A DNA stretch of 64,000 bases, from contig LSRY02000017.1 of assembly GCA_001643675.2 (NCBI GenBank), forward strand, positions 1,364,001-1,428,000, read 5' to 3'. The stretch comes from Monocercomonoides exilis. Taxonomy: Eukaryota > Preaxostyla > Oxymonadida > Polymastigidae. Below, one piece after another: positions 1 to 12,100 of this stretch. A program made the position numbers and the translations under genes. The notes under the pieces were generated by a model. That model had not been told where the DNA came from. It ran no database searches and was given only the letters and a program-made list of their open reading frames with translations. Every line of letters starts with the position of its first letter. Position 1 is the first letter of the stretch.

Positions 1-2
1 AG

Positions 3-143
3 AATCTATTCATTGATTATGCTATTTCAAACATTCTTGAGGAGATTTGTGAGCTGAAACAGAAATTTGAGCAAAATATGAAATATTTGATTTATTTGGA
101 AATTAAACATTTGCGACTTTTCAAAAAGAATAACCCTTATTAA
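3..143 (+). CDS. C-terminal end of an unidentified gene (5' partial)
   Basis: The frame is open from the window edge and gives a 46-residue tail ending at TAA (141-143). It has a mixed composition with a short helical stretch rich in Glu and Lys. The 5' end lies outside the window, so neither the start nor any family can be seen. It could equally be a chance open frame in AT-rich DNA; the modest length makes this uncertain. Confidence 0.3.
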   Translation, partial: NLFIDYAISNILEEICELKQKFEQNMKYLIYLEIKHLRLFKKNNPY

Positions 144-975
144 ATGTAAAAACAGTTTTCAGTATTTTAACTTGTGATTATCAATATTTTAGCCGGCAAT
201 TATGAACGATTCAAAAATTATGAAAAAAACAAAATAAAAAATACTATTTAACAAAAAAATAAATATGATAACGAAGATGTTGACTAAAATAGATATGAAT
301 TTAATGTGCAAATACCGAAATGTGTTTTCGAAAATTTTTATTTTTCAATTAACAATTTCCATCTTGAATTATTTTGAATGCTTGAAAGAAATTCAATATT
401 ATTACAATATTGGAAAGAAAAAATTTTCCTCACAGAAGGAAAAAGACGAACAATCTGAGAAATTAATAATACTTAAAAAACTTGGAAAAATATTGACTCA
501 TTTTCAAAAGAATGTTGAATATGAAATAACAATATGTGATTTCATTTGCAAAAAATTCATTTGTTTTTATCACAAAGAATTAGCAACAACTTTTTAAGAC
601 TTGTTTGCATAAATTTCATGTTTTTAATCGTTGTAAATTATGTAACTTCACTTAAAATAGTGAATAATGTTTTTTATTTTCGAATCATAACAACTCATTT
701 TATCATTAAAAATATTAATGTGAATATTTTTTTTGATTCATGCAAAAAAAATTAAAAATAAATGATTTCTTTTTTAAAATTTAGATTTTGAATAAAAGAG
801 ACAATTTTTTGTTTTTATCACATCAAAAAATTGAAATATAAAATCGAACATGTTTGTTTTTTCTTTGTTGCCATATCATCCGAAAAAATTTTTAGAACTC
901 AACAAATATTTCGGAAATTGAGAGTTTCATTTTTATATTTATGGTTTTGAACAAAGAAAAATTATTATATGTAAA
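144..975. other. AT-rich stretch without a convincing gene
   Basis: This 830-bp stretch is very AT-rich. It holds a 110-codon open frame at 265-597 (+) whose product is rich in Lys, Ile, Phe and Tyr, as expected from base composition alone. I see no family motif and no splice-supported extension. It ends at the promoter side of the pICln gene. Confidence 0.5.
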
Positions 976-1683
976 ATGATTGAAAGCCAATGTGCAAAGG
1001 TGGAGCAGACTTTTTCAAATGACAACGTCTTTTCTTTTTCCCCTGTTACCTGCGCATCACGATCAATTGAAAACAAATTAGGAACTGGAAAATTGACAAT
1101 AAGTAACTTGGGCTTGGAATTTTTATCGGCACATTGTGATGAACAACAAGATGGTTCAACAAAGGATAACATTCATTTGCAAATTGCATTAACAGATTTT
1201 GGTGTTCATGGAATACAAAAAATCGAAAAAGAAATGAAACTTTCTCTTTTCGTTCAAAAGATTTATGAAGAAGATGAACAATCAACAAATACAACTTCTA
1301 TGGATTCAGATTTACACGATTTAGAAGATAAATGCACGGGAAACACATTAGTTTCAAAGGAGAAATGCTTTTGGTTCATTTTTGATGATATACAAGGTTT
1401 TCTTTCTTTTTGAAGTAACTTTTAACCAAAATTCAAATTCTTTATAGTTCAAAAAAGTTTTAAATTTTTATCTTTTCTTCTTTCTCAAATTCACGAAGAT
1501 AATGATATGACACCTGATCCTGTTTTTTTCGAAGATGATGAAATGGATGAAAAGATGACAATACAACATGAAAGCGATATGATAGATAGCAAAGAGCAGT
1601 CTATATTTGCAAACGCAGAGGGTGATGAAAGCGAAATGGATGAATCAATTCAGGATTTTCAAAAAAATGCTTTTTTAGAATGA
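976..1683 (+). CDS. CLNS1A: Methylosome subunit pICln (CLNS1A family)
   Basis: Two exons, 976-1396 and 1448-1683, give 218 aa after removal of a 51-nt GT-AG intron (1397-1447); the phase closes exactly. pICln is the assembly chaperone that holds Sm proteins in an open ring and delivers them from the PRMT5 methylosome to the SMN complex. The N-terminal half matches the family PH-like fold, with the hallmark GTG-[KT]-L-x-I-[AS] strand (LGTGKLTIS, residues about 36-44) followed by a strand carrying the 'ALTDFGVHG' segment. Exon 2 gives the conserved helix and the 'HEDNDMTPDP' turn that equals the family's 'ALHPDPE' motif, then an acidic tail. Human pICln is 237 aa, so the length fits. The start is the first ATG of the frame. 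The next gene is convergent. Confidence 0.8.
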
Positions 1684-2300
1684 GAAATTAAATGGCAAGA
1701 AAGACATTTCATAACATTTCACTCTTTTCATTTTATTACTGGGAATAAAACCATTTATTTTTAAAAAATGTTTGTTTTGAATGATGATATTTGAAAAATT
1801 AAACAAACATTTAATGAAAAGTCCACATTTAATTTCGTTGATCACCAAACAAATTTTCGTTTATTTTTTTAAAGCTAGTGAAGATGAAGAACATTAGCGA
1901 TGAAAATTAGAAAGAAAGGAAAATAATAATTCTGAAATCAATATTGCGGAGATCAGTCAATGAAACAGAACAAAAAAGAAGTGATTTTGTGAACCTAAGA
2001 AATCTGAATTTTCGAGAAAGGAAAGAAGCTAAAGAGTATTACAAAGGAAAAGCGAAGTTAATAATACAGGAGTGAAATTGTTGGACAATCGTATTTTTTA
2101 TGAATGAAAGTAAGTTATCTTCTCCATTTTGACAATGGAAAAAATTGATGAAAACAGAATGATAATAAAGGAGAAAGATCAATTGAAGAAAAACAATGAG
2201 GTATTGTTTTTTGAGATGAACTGAAGTGAACAAGTGCATTCGTGCAAGAAGAAGAGATTCACAAAATCAAGAGAAAAACGAAAGATTATAGCAAAAAAAA

Positions 2301-2336
<36 letters not shown>

Positions 2337-2939
2337 GAAAAACATTTTTTTGATTGAAGCCCAAAATTCATATGTGAAGATGAGGGCGAGCAATTTGAAG
2401 AAATAGTTGAAATCTCCGAATCACCATCACAGCATTTTATTTTTTGTTATTGGATATTTACAATGATTTCGACACTTTCAATATTTGTTTCTGAGTCCTT
2501 CAACAAATCTTTCCTCTTCATTGCTCTCATATTCTTCTCAAGGAATTTTTCTTCATCTTCCTTTTCACCTCCTCTTCTCATATTGTTTGGATTTACAAAA
2601 ATTGGAGGAATGTGGGTTTCAGGAGGAAAGATAGATTCACAAAAGCAGTTGAAGAAACAGTTCCATCGAAAATGGATGAAGGAGTAAACATTGAATAATT
2701 ATGGGATTAATCATATAAAAGTAACAAGTGATTTGAGGCTAGAATTTAACAAAAATGAAGAAAGTTGATTTACTATTTTGAGTTTTTTATTTTGTTACAT
2801 GTTAACTTTTGAAAAAAGTATTAAAAAGAATAATGTTAATAAAAAAAAATACTTCTAAAGAATATTAATTAATTTGAAAAACAATGAAAAAGGAAAAATT
2901 AAAAAATATAATGACAATAGACAAAAATGCTTCATATCT
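1684..2939. other. Intergenic, purine-rich on the + strand, with a poly(A) run
   Basis: About 1.25 kb between two convergent genes. From about 1880 to 2450 the + strand is strongly purine-rich (GAA/GAG/AAG triplets broken by stops), which could be the relic of an acidic coding segment. A 33-nt uninterrupted A run lies at 2303-2335. A 74-codon open frame at 2463-2687 (+) has no recognisable feature. I call no gene here. Confidence 0.5.
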
Positions 2940-4410
2940 TTAAGCATTCACAAAATATTGTTCTAAATCCTCACTTATTGGAAGAAAAGGGCTTCCGTGT
3001 AATGAAGAAAGTATTTCACAAAAGCTAATTATCAAATCTTCATAACCTTCTTCTTCTAAAATTCCTTTTGTTTCACTTTTTATCTTATTCCATTTGAACT
3101 CGTTGTATTCTTTATCGCCCTTTTCTTCCAATCTACTCGAAACTAAGATATAGAACCTCAAACAACAGCATAAATTAAAAAATTTCAATGTTGGCTGTTG
3201 GATTTCCTCCAAAAAGAAGTCAAAAACTCCAGCCTTCAATAAAACTTCATAGCTTTTGGCTTCCTTTCGTGCTACAGAATGAAAAAGAGTTGCACATTGT
3301 CTAAATATAATCTGTTCGTCTTCCTTCATCGCTCGACATATATCAACAATACGCACAGATAACCCGATAAACTCTTCATCATATAATTGCTGTTTTGAAC
3401 CAAAAAGCAAAATGGCTGATAACCATCTTTCTATAACATCAATATCCATTTTGTCGATGCCTTCTTTCTCCTTTTTATTCAAATCTCCACATTTTGTCAT
3501 TTCAGTTAATTCTTTGGTTGCCTCATCCACAAATCGCAACTTATTTGCAACAATATCTTTTAAATCATCATTGTCAAACAATCTGTTCATCAGAAATTGC
3601 CAAGCTAATTGATATGCGAGCCGCGTCAGATTGTGGTGTACCTGGTGATATAGAATAATTTGTTTGACATCCTTCAAATACAGCTCTTTTTTTATTTTCT
3701 GACAAAAACCAGAAAAAACGAAACAAATAATGAATAATAAAGTCATAACAGCATGCCACAAGATTCTTTATATTGCACAAAGCTAACAAAGTCATTTCCA
3801 CTTCCTTTTGTGTCTCCTCATCTTCCTCTTTGTTCAGTGCAACTTTCAGAAGGCAAGTCACAAATATAGGAATAGTTTCTTCTGGCAGCTTGCAATAGCC
3901 ATCATGCATCATAAGATAGCATCTGCAAAGATCTGCAAGAAACTTTTCGTCCTTTTCGTCTTTCTTCTTATCTTCTTCAACAATGACATCCCCAAATCTT
4001 TTGGGCAATGAAGAACTATCAAAACTATGAATCCTAAAATATTTCAACATTTTGCAGCTACCAGCACATTTCAATAACATGTTAACTTTCTCCAATGACA
4101 GCTTCTTTTCTGCAATCATTTTTTCCATTTTATTGAACAATTCTGTCGTGAAAACTGATTGAAATTCTTTTTCATTCAAATCGTTCACAACTTCGTTCAT
4201 TTCTTCAATTTTCCGTTTTTGATCATCTTGATCGCAATGTTCTAGAGCAACAAACACTTCTATAAAAAATATAAAACAACATAACATAAAGATACTTCAA
4301 ACGCAATTGAAAATGAACAAACCTGAAAACTTCTCCGTTGAGACCGTCTTAAGAAATCTGTAATTTATCATGCTAAATATAGACGAACTCATCGTACTTG
4401 CTTTAATCAT
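2940..4410 (-). CDS. Oxymonad-type Glu/Lys-rich helical repeat protein, function unknown
   Basis: Three exons on the minus strand: 4410-4323, 4259-3760 and 3698-2940. The introns are 63 and 61 nt, and all phases close. From the most upstream ATG (4410) the product is 448 aa; an in-frame ATG at 4371 gives 435 aa. An in-frame stop lies just upstream of 4410. The protein looks wholly helical (ARM/HEAT-like). It opens with a 'FSEVFVALEHCDQDDQKRKIEEMNE' type segment, has a Lys/Asp/Glu linker near residue 120, the repeated cue 'HHNLTRLAYQLAWQFLMNRL', and ends 'LEQYFVNA'. From memory, this architecture is a very large paralogous family in Monocercomonoides with no known function. No catalytic motif is visible. 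Without the 3759/3699 splice the frame would shift, so the intron is needed. Confidence 0.72.
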
Positions 4411-6359
4411 GTTTTATCACAAGAAAAATTAACAGTTAAAGAATATTTGTAAAAAATATATTATGCTGATTATGCAATAAATAAGAAAGACTAGAAACAA
4501 AATACCTACAACTATGATTCAGGAAAATAGATGATAAAAGAGAAATTTCAATGAATCAAGGGTCAAATCAGGCTAAATTTAGATATTAATCTATAAAAAT
4601 TTTGATCTACCCAACATTTATTCTGACAGTGTATGTTTTTTTTAACAGTACATCACGAAATGAATGTTTCTGATGCTTATGTACTTTTTACTTTGGAAGC
4701 AACAATAAATCCATCAACGAAATAGAGGTTTAAAGAGAAAAGGAAAACGAGCAAGCAAAGCTCAAAAAATGTAAATGTATTTTATTTTTTGAGACACATA
4801 TTCGGAGAAAAAACAATGTCGCACAACGCTCACATTTGCGATGATTTTTTAGAGCAATCTTTTGTGTTCCTATTGATCTTGTTCAAAAAAGTGGAAGAGC
4901 TTTTTGAAGATAAATAAAATGAATAATTTTTTAATCAAAATGGTAAACGACAAGAGCATTAACTTTTCTTCTCACACGAAAGTGAATCAAATAAGTCAAA
5001 TTGTGAAAGAGCAAGACAAAATGCTTTGAATGGTTTTTGACGCCAAGGCTTTGAAATGAAAAAATTGAGAAATGCGTAAAAGCCAGCTCCGATAACAAAC
5101 TCACAAAGTTATATGATGGGTGCTTCAACAGTGTTAGGAGATGCTTTTTCTTCTCTTGAAAATTATAGAAAACTCTTGAAACAATTGTCCATCTGCAGTC
5201 AGATGAAAAATGATTTGTTAACTATTAAGAATAAGTCTACAATTTTTAAAAATTTATTCATGGAACATTCAAGAATTATTATTCTTCAAACGCAAGCAAT
5301 ATAAACGCGATTTCAGTGGAGGCCATTATTCAGAAAACAATTTTATGAACTTTTTGTTATGTAAAGAACTTAAGGAGCTTTAATTCATATTCTGAAAACT
5401 CTTTACGCAAACTCAATCTTCTTTGAACAAACAAGATGTCTATCTGCCATTCCCAACAATGTCAGCGAACACAAAGACTTGAACAAATGAAAGGGTATCC
5501 TTAAAAATATTTCATATCCTGTTATATTATTATTATCGCACCATTTCAAACAGAAAAACAATCTTTTTTCCCAATCTTCAATACAACTCACTGGATGCAT
5601 TGCACTATTCTTTGTTATTTTTATTGAACAAATATTCAACTTTGCTTTCAACTATTACTGTAGTGCATTTGATGAAAAGTTTTTAATTCCAATCACATAT
5701 TCAAAAGCTGATATCAGCTTTTACGATCAATTGTAAACGAAGATGGAGCGAAGTCTTTTTCGTCTTTGTCTGTTGCGCTTGCATTCCGATGCTTTTCTTA
5801 TTGATTCATGCCCATTCTTTCTTTTTCTTTTCTTGGAAGAAAAATTTCAAACAATTTTTGATATGTCATTCAACAAAATTTTCTTGTTTTCTCACTCTTC
5901 CTTTTCCAAGTCAAAGTATCTTTGAAGAGCCAGAGCAATGTTGAGTTTCGTTACATTCAAAATTAAATTGACAATGGAACATTTGGAGATTTTCACTTTT
6001 ATTCGTCACACTCATCTTCTTTTTCAACATCTGCTTTATCGCTTCATCTCGATTATTCAAATGGATGAGATTTTTTAGTGAATTAAAAGAAATTTCACAC
6101 ATTATTTTTTTTTAAAAATTGGAAGTCACTTATTTCTATAGATTATTTCCATTATCATATTAAAAATCAGAATGAATTAAAAATAATTGTTATTTTTTGG
6201 TTTTTTTAAAGAAATATATCATTAATTGAGATAAATGAATGACAAATGTACACACATTTCTTAAACAATTATGATTTTCTATTAAAACAGAAAAAATTTC
6301 TCATTTTATTAATTTACTATGGTATGATCAATTTTGTTCCTGTTTTTTGATAATTGTTC
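4411..6359. other. Gene-poor stretch; only short open frames
   Basis: Nearly 2 kb with no frame I can defend. Short frames exist at 4816-4917 (+, 33 codons, Phe/Leu-rich), 5113-5304 (+, 63 codons, helical), 5403-5651 (-), 5743-5925 (+) and 5911-6102 (-). None joins another through a consistent GT-AG intron and none shows a family motif. Their mixed, non-repetitive composition leaves room for a decayed gene. No tRNA-like cloverleaf was noticed. Confidence 0.4.
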
Positions 6360-8321
6360 ATGAGTTCACTGCAGCAGGATCTTGCCCTATCATGCCCTGG
6401 TTTGAGATTTTATTTGTTAACTAGAATTAAAAATTTGCTTAGTGGCATATGGAAGTGGCAATTTCCCAGTTGTATTTTTACTCTGTTGCTATCTTATATG
6501 CCTTTTCTTTACTGTTCATGAAACGATTCATGTATTCTGGAAAAGCTCTTGGAAGAGAAATTTGATTAAAAAATCGTTTTTGACATTGATATCACTATTT
6601 TTATTTCTGCGTACATTATTCTTAGTTGTACCGTTTCCATTCAACAAACTTGGATACATGCTTGCTTGCGATCAACTACCACGATACCTTATTTTTCTTG
6701 GATGGCAAATGCTCGCACTTTGGCTTGGAAGTGCTGTGCTATCATCATTTGCAAAAGATAGATCATCACGCACTTGGATATCTATTATATTTATTGGAAT
6801 CTTTTTGTTATACATATGTGGGTCCATCGTTGTTAGCATTATCACAAACGTATATATACATATTTGTCCATTCTCTCTCTCTTTTTGAGCATTCTTTCAA
6901 AATAATTATTTGGCATTTTTTTAAATTTAGAAAGAAGATTATGAAGATTCTCCATATGTACATGATAAATATTTTGCTTACGTCGATATAGCCAATTACT
7001 TTACAATTGTTATTTCAATTCTTGTGTATTGGTGTCGTCTTCTTCAAATTTATGTGAAATTGAACAAACATCTTCCATTTCAAGCACGCATAAGATTTCT
7101 TCTTGTATTGATATTTATCATGTGCGCAATATTTTTTGCACGCTTTTTATATGTGTTTTTCTATGCATTTGGCATAAATCATCTTCAAAATCTTCTTGGG
7201 AAGTTATCAGACGAAGTGTTGAATGACAATAAACCGATGTGTGCAGTTAATATTTTGTCATTTATTTTGGATAATTAATTTCCCGGTTTCTTTGTGCACG
7301 CTCTATTTTTTAATACTTTGCATTAATTCTCAGGTCGGTGTTTTACGTGTTTTACATGATATTTTTCCTGATCTTTGAAATATCTCCGTCAGTTCTGCTG
7401 TTGCTCACATACTTTCTTCTTTCTGTGCATGCCACGCTCACCAAAAAGGAGAGAAAGGAACATTCGAACAGAGCGCATTCATCTTCCAGAGGGAAAGATA
7501 AAACTTCTCATTCAGAACGCTCTGGAAAGGAATCTGGGAGGAAAAAAGGGAAGCGAAAGAAGAAAAAGAGCAGGGCTGCCAGCGAACAATTGCCGAACGA
7601 ACCATTTTTGGAGGAAAAAGGAAGAAGACAGTACGGAACGAACTACACCAGCGACTCGCAGGCGCTTCTGAGCGGAGAGAGGGATCTGAAGGACGAATAC
7701 GATAGAGGCAGAAGCGGAGACTTTGGCGACGGAAGTGAAGCTGAGCCGATGGAGTCGCCGCCATACACGTACTCTTCGCAGGACAGCCGGAAGCTTTATT
7801 CGAATGCGCTGTCGAGTGCCTCTGGCAACCCCCAGCTCCAAGCTCAGCTTTCGCCCAACACTTCATCGCTGGCCCACTCACCTCAGCACGTCACTGATGC
7901 CTACAGCACACAGCAGTCATATCAGATGGGATATGCGCTGCCGTACCAGTCGCGAGCTTTCTTTGAGTCGCCTTCTAATCGCCAGGGCGCATCCAGCGCA
8001 GACACAAAATTAGCTGGGTCGCCCGAGAGCGTGTCGTCGGCGTCGAACTCGACCACGTTCACAGCCGAGCTGCTGAAAGGGAAGCAGCAGAAGACGCCGC
8101 GGGAAGAGGATGTCTTTTTGTTGGGGCAGAAGCCTCTGCCGTATCAGCAGATGCAGATTGCTGGGGGAGATGGCGGTGGCAGCGCGGGAGGGAAAGGAGG
8201 AGGGAAAGAAGGGCAGATGAGGGGGTGGATGGAGCGGACGGACAGCAGCTGCACAGAGGGAATTGGAGTGGTGGGGATTAACAGCGACGAGCATCTGATG
8301 TCAGATTACGATGCAACTTGA
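6360..8321 (+). CDS. Seven-transmembrane protein, TOM1/THH1-GPR137-like, with long Ser/Lys/Gly-rich tail
   Basis: Four exons: 6360-6399, 6443-6849, 6931 to 7238 or 7256, and 7334-8321. The start ATG lies in a 40-nt first exon spliced in phase to the long frame, which itself has no ATG at its beginning. Seven hydrophobic segments can be counted before the tail; the last contains 'FEISPSVLLLLTYFLL', like the [VE]-x-PS helix that closes plant TOM1/THH1 and animal GPR137 proteins. The roughly 320-residue C-terminal exon is cytosolic-looking and of low complexity: a Lys/Arg cluster, then Ser/Gln/Pro-rich and Gly-rich stretches. The third intron has two in-phase donors (GTGTGC at 7239, GTCATT at 7257), giving 580 or 586 aa. 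The family assignment rests on topology and one motif only. The protein is likely membrane-resident, possibly endolysosomal. The tail codes at higher GC than the membrane part. Confidence 0.6.
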
Positions 8322-9179
8322 ACATCGAGAATTTTTTATTGATTTAATTCAATTGTAAATGTTTCTGATTTCTGATTTCTTTTTCTTTTTCTTTTCACTT
8401 TTTTTCTTTTCTTTTCTTTTTATTTTATTAACTTTATTAAAAGTGTTGAAATTGAACCTGTTTTTTTATTGAGTTAGCCAGAAAGAAGTTGTTTTTATTG
8501 TCTAATGATATCTTTTTAGTTCTGAGTATTTCAATAGAATTTTTTTAATTTTATTTTTATTTAAATATTTTATTTTATTCAATTCTTATTCATCTTTACA
8601 TCAAGAGTGTTTTCATTCTCGTTTGCATCTCATTTTATTTATTTATTTATTTATTTTTAAAACAGTAAAAATTGCGAATAATTTGAGATTGATAAGATTT
8701 TTAAAGTTAAGTGTTTCTGCCTTTCTGCTTTGCATTCATTTTTTATTTTATTAAAAAAAAGATCAATTATTTATTGATGCTCCACTTTCTCATTATTCCA
8801 AGTTGTTAATAAATGTTGAATGCTTTTTCTCTTTCTCTTTCTCTTTCTTATTCTTATTCTTCTCTTTTTCTTCTAAAGAAAGTGCAGAAGTTTTAATTGA
8901 CAACATTTTAAATCTTCACAATTTTTACAAAACGAAAATTTGAAACCAAAAGGAAGCGAGATGAAAAGCGCGACATTACAAACACTTAAAATTATGAGGT
9001 GAGAAATTAACTTCAAAGAATGAGGTGAAATATTTGAATACAGGTTGGGAAGGCTCAATAGAATTAGACAAACAAAATAGAACTTCATTAAAAATCCATG
9101 GATGAAAAGAGATCAAGTGAAGGATGAAAAAATTCAATGTTATAACTAAGTACTAACAACAACTTATCAGCTCAATTGC
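8322..9179. other. 3' intergenic region between convergent genes, with pyrimidine and TTTA microsatellites
   Basis: About 860 bp between two convergent genes. It holds tracts of (CTTTT)n around 8378-8420, (TTTA)n at about 8634-8657 and (CTTTCT)n around 8826-8850. No open frame has a protein-like composition. It probably contains both 3' UTRs. Confidence 0.6.
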
Positions 9180-12100
9180 TCAGATGTGTGTCAGACTTCT
9201 ATGAGACGCCGCACTTCCACGCGAGTTCAAGCTGTCTCTTCTTGGCGCAGAGGAAGGTCTGCTTCTGCTGCTGCTGATGCTGCTTGTGGTGTTTGTTTTT
9301 GGAGGAGTCTGACGAAGAGACGAGATGCTGCGCTGGCTGGCAGCAGACGGCGGGCGCTGAGAAGAAGAAATGGCAGGCGGAGAAGAAGGTCGAAGAGAAG
9401 GCGAGGGAGTGCGCAGGGCAGGCGAGATGGGACGGGCAAATGACGTGGATGTGGATGAAGTGGAGGAAGAGGAAGAAGAAGAAGGAGATTGGAATGTGTC
9501 GTGTTGTTTGATGGATGTACCTGATTGCAGCGTCGGCGAGGCAACAGGAGGTGAAAGCGGAAGCGGTGGAAGGCGTTTCTGAGAGCCTGTGCGAGTGACT
9601 GAAGACGCTGACGAAGACTGCCTGGCGCTGCGAGTGGGTGTGACTGGGCCAGTGAGTGGTGCTGGCGTGCCCTCACTGCGCATCCCCTGTGAAGAGAACA
9701 TTCGTCGTCTCAGAAGAGCCAGTTCTGTCTTGCGTGCCTGCTCAGCCTCAATCACCAGGCGGCGGAGGTTGTCGAGCTCCTGCTGCTGCTCCATCAGTTC
9801 TCTCTGCACCGACGACAGATAGACCAGTTCGTCGGGCATCCCTCCGCCTGCTGCCCCTGCCACACCCGAGCCTGAAACAGGCGCTCTGCTGCCAGTCGAA
9901 GATGATCCGCTCTTCAACGTGGCTGTGGAACTCGACGACGACATTGCCTGCACCAGCAGCTGGTGCCTTTTCTCTTCGATGATTTCCTGCTCTTTCTGCT
10001 CTTCGTTGAAAATGTCGCGCCGCAGCTGGTTGATCTCCTTCACCAGCGCCACGTTCTCGTGCATGATGCGTGCAATCTCTGCCCGGTGGTGTGCTGCTCC
10101 AACCACAAGATTCTCCTTCAGCTTGCTCACATTCTTCTCCAAATGTGTTCTTTGCCTCTCTCTTTCTCTCTGCTCTGACGCACCTGCACTCGCTGCTGCT
10201 GCTTCTTTTGCTGCTTTGCTTCCACCTCCTCCAAAGCCTACACCCAACGCTGCCCCCATCCCTCTGTCTCCACCAGCAGCTCCTCCTCTGCCCCCTCTTC
10301 CTCCTCTTCCTGCTGCTCCTCCTGCCCCTCCTCTCCCTCTCCCTCTCCCTGCCCCACTTCCACCTGCCCCTCTTCCGGACCCACCACCAGCTGCAACTGT
10401 CTTCGCAAGTGGTGGAGGCAGATTAAATCTCCCAGATGCACTTCCAGCGATCTCTTCAGGAACAGACAGCTGGCCGCGGGCGTTGCGGAGCACGTATTGT
10501 GTGTAGATGCGCACGAAGTCCTCTTTCAGCTGGCGAGAGTCGTCCAAGTGAGGGAGGCAGTTGTGCAGCTCGTCTTCCACTTTCTTGATGTACTCCGTCG
10601 TCGTCTTCAGCCTTTCGGTCTGGATGGCCAGCTCTTTCTCCAGCCCACGCAGATTCAGATGCGTCTCGCTGATTTCCAACTCCAGTGAACGCTTTTTCAT
10701 TGAATATGTGTCCAGCTCAGCATCCATCTCTTTGATTTGTTCTCCAAGTGACTAAGAATGAAAGATAATGATAAAAAAAAAAAGAAAGAAAAATTATAAA
10801 TAAAAAGATTATCAATTAAAATCATATCACACCTGAATTTCATGTTCTCTTGGAGCGATCTTTGTCTGCAGCTCCTGTATTTTCCAGTCCAGCACGAACT
10901 TAAACTTGTCCAATTCCTGGTTCTTCTGCTTGAGATCCTGTATCCTAAACGCCTTGTCCTTGATTGTGTCTTCTCTCTCTGCGATTTCCTTCTTCAGCGA
11001 CGAGATCTCACCCAGTACTTCCTCCAGCATCTGGCAGCACGTCTGATACTCAATCACTTTCTCCTCGTATCTTCCTTTCGCCTCCTCCAGCTTCTCTGAC
11101 TTGATCGCCACGATTTTGTCTGCCTCGCTCTTTTCCAGCCTCGCCAGCTCTCTTTTCTCCTTCTTCGAGTTCAGCTGCGTCTCCAGCGCCATCTGCAGCT
11201 TCAGCAGCGACACATCGCCACTCTCCATCACAGCCAGCCGGTCAGATGTGTCTGCCTCAAACACATCGGCGATCTCCTTCTCAATCCTCCGCACATGCTC
11301 CTCGTTGTCTGCGATCTCCTCTTCGTACGACAGCCGCTGCGCCTCCAGATCCTTCTTGTGCTTCTCCTCCATCTCTTTTATCAGCTGCTCCCACTCCGCT
11401 GCTTTTGCCTGCTTCTCCTTCTCCAGCTGCTTTGCTGACTCGTCCAGCTGCCGTACTTTCTTCTCTGTCTGCTCGTCCAGCCGCGATGTCGACTCCAAGT
11501 AATCCTTCTCCAGCGCCTCCACATCCTTCTGCCCTTTCGACTTCGTCGCCTCAATTTCTGTGCGTGTTGTCTTCAGCCGCTCAATCTGCGACGTTGTCAT
11601 CACATCGTGTCCTGAGTCTATTTCTCTCAGCTTCTTCTCGTTCTCTTCCTTCAGCGCTGCCACTCCCAGCGTCCGTTGCGTGTCCACCTGCTTAATCTTC
11701 TCCTCCAGCGCCACCAGTTCGCTCATCGTTTCTGCATACTGTGCTCTGCTCACCTGGATCTCCTCTGCCCACAGCTCCTCCTTTCCCGACTTGTCTCCAG
11801 CGCCGCCCATCATGCTTGTTCCTTCAAGTGTCGAGTCGCCATCCCCATCGCCTGTGCCAACAAGAGTCACATACGCACACCCGTCTGTCGAGCAGCTCAG
11901 CAGTTGAACAGGCCCGCTGGTTTGTGTATGGGTGCCTGGGAAGTAAGTCGAAGGCAGCAGGGCTGTAATCGCTCCGCTGTGCAGTGAAATCTCCTGGATG
12001 GGCCCAGCATCGCTCAGAGGCACATTGAACAAGCGAATGCTCCCGTTGTCCATTCCGACAACCAGCTGCTTCTCAGAAGGCAGCAGTGCAATTGCTGTCG

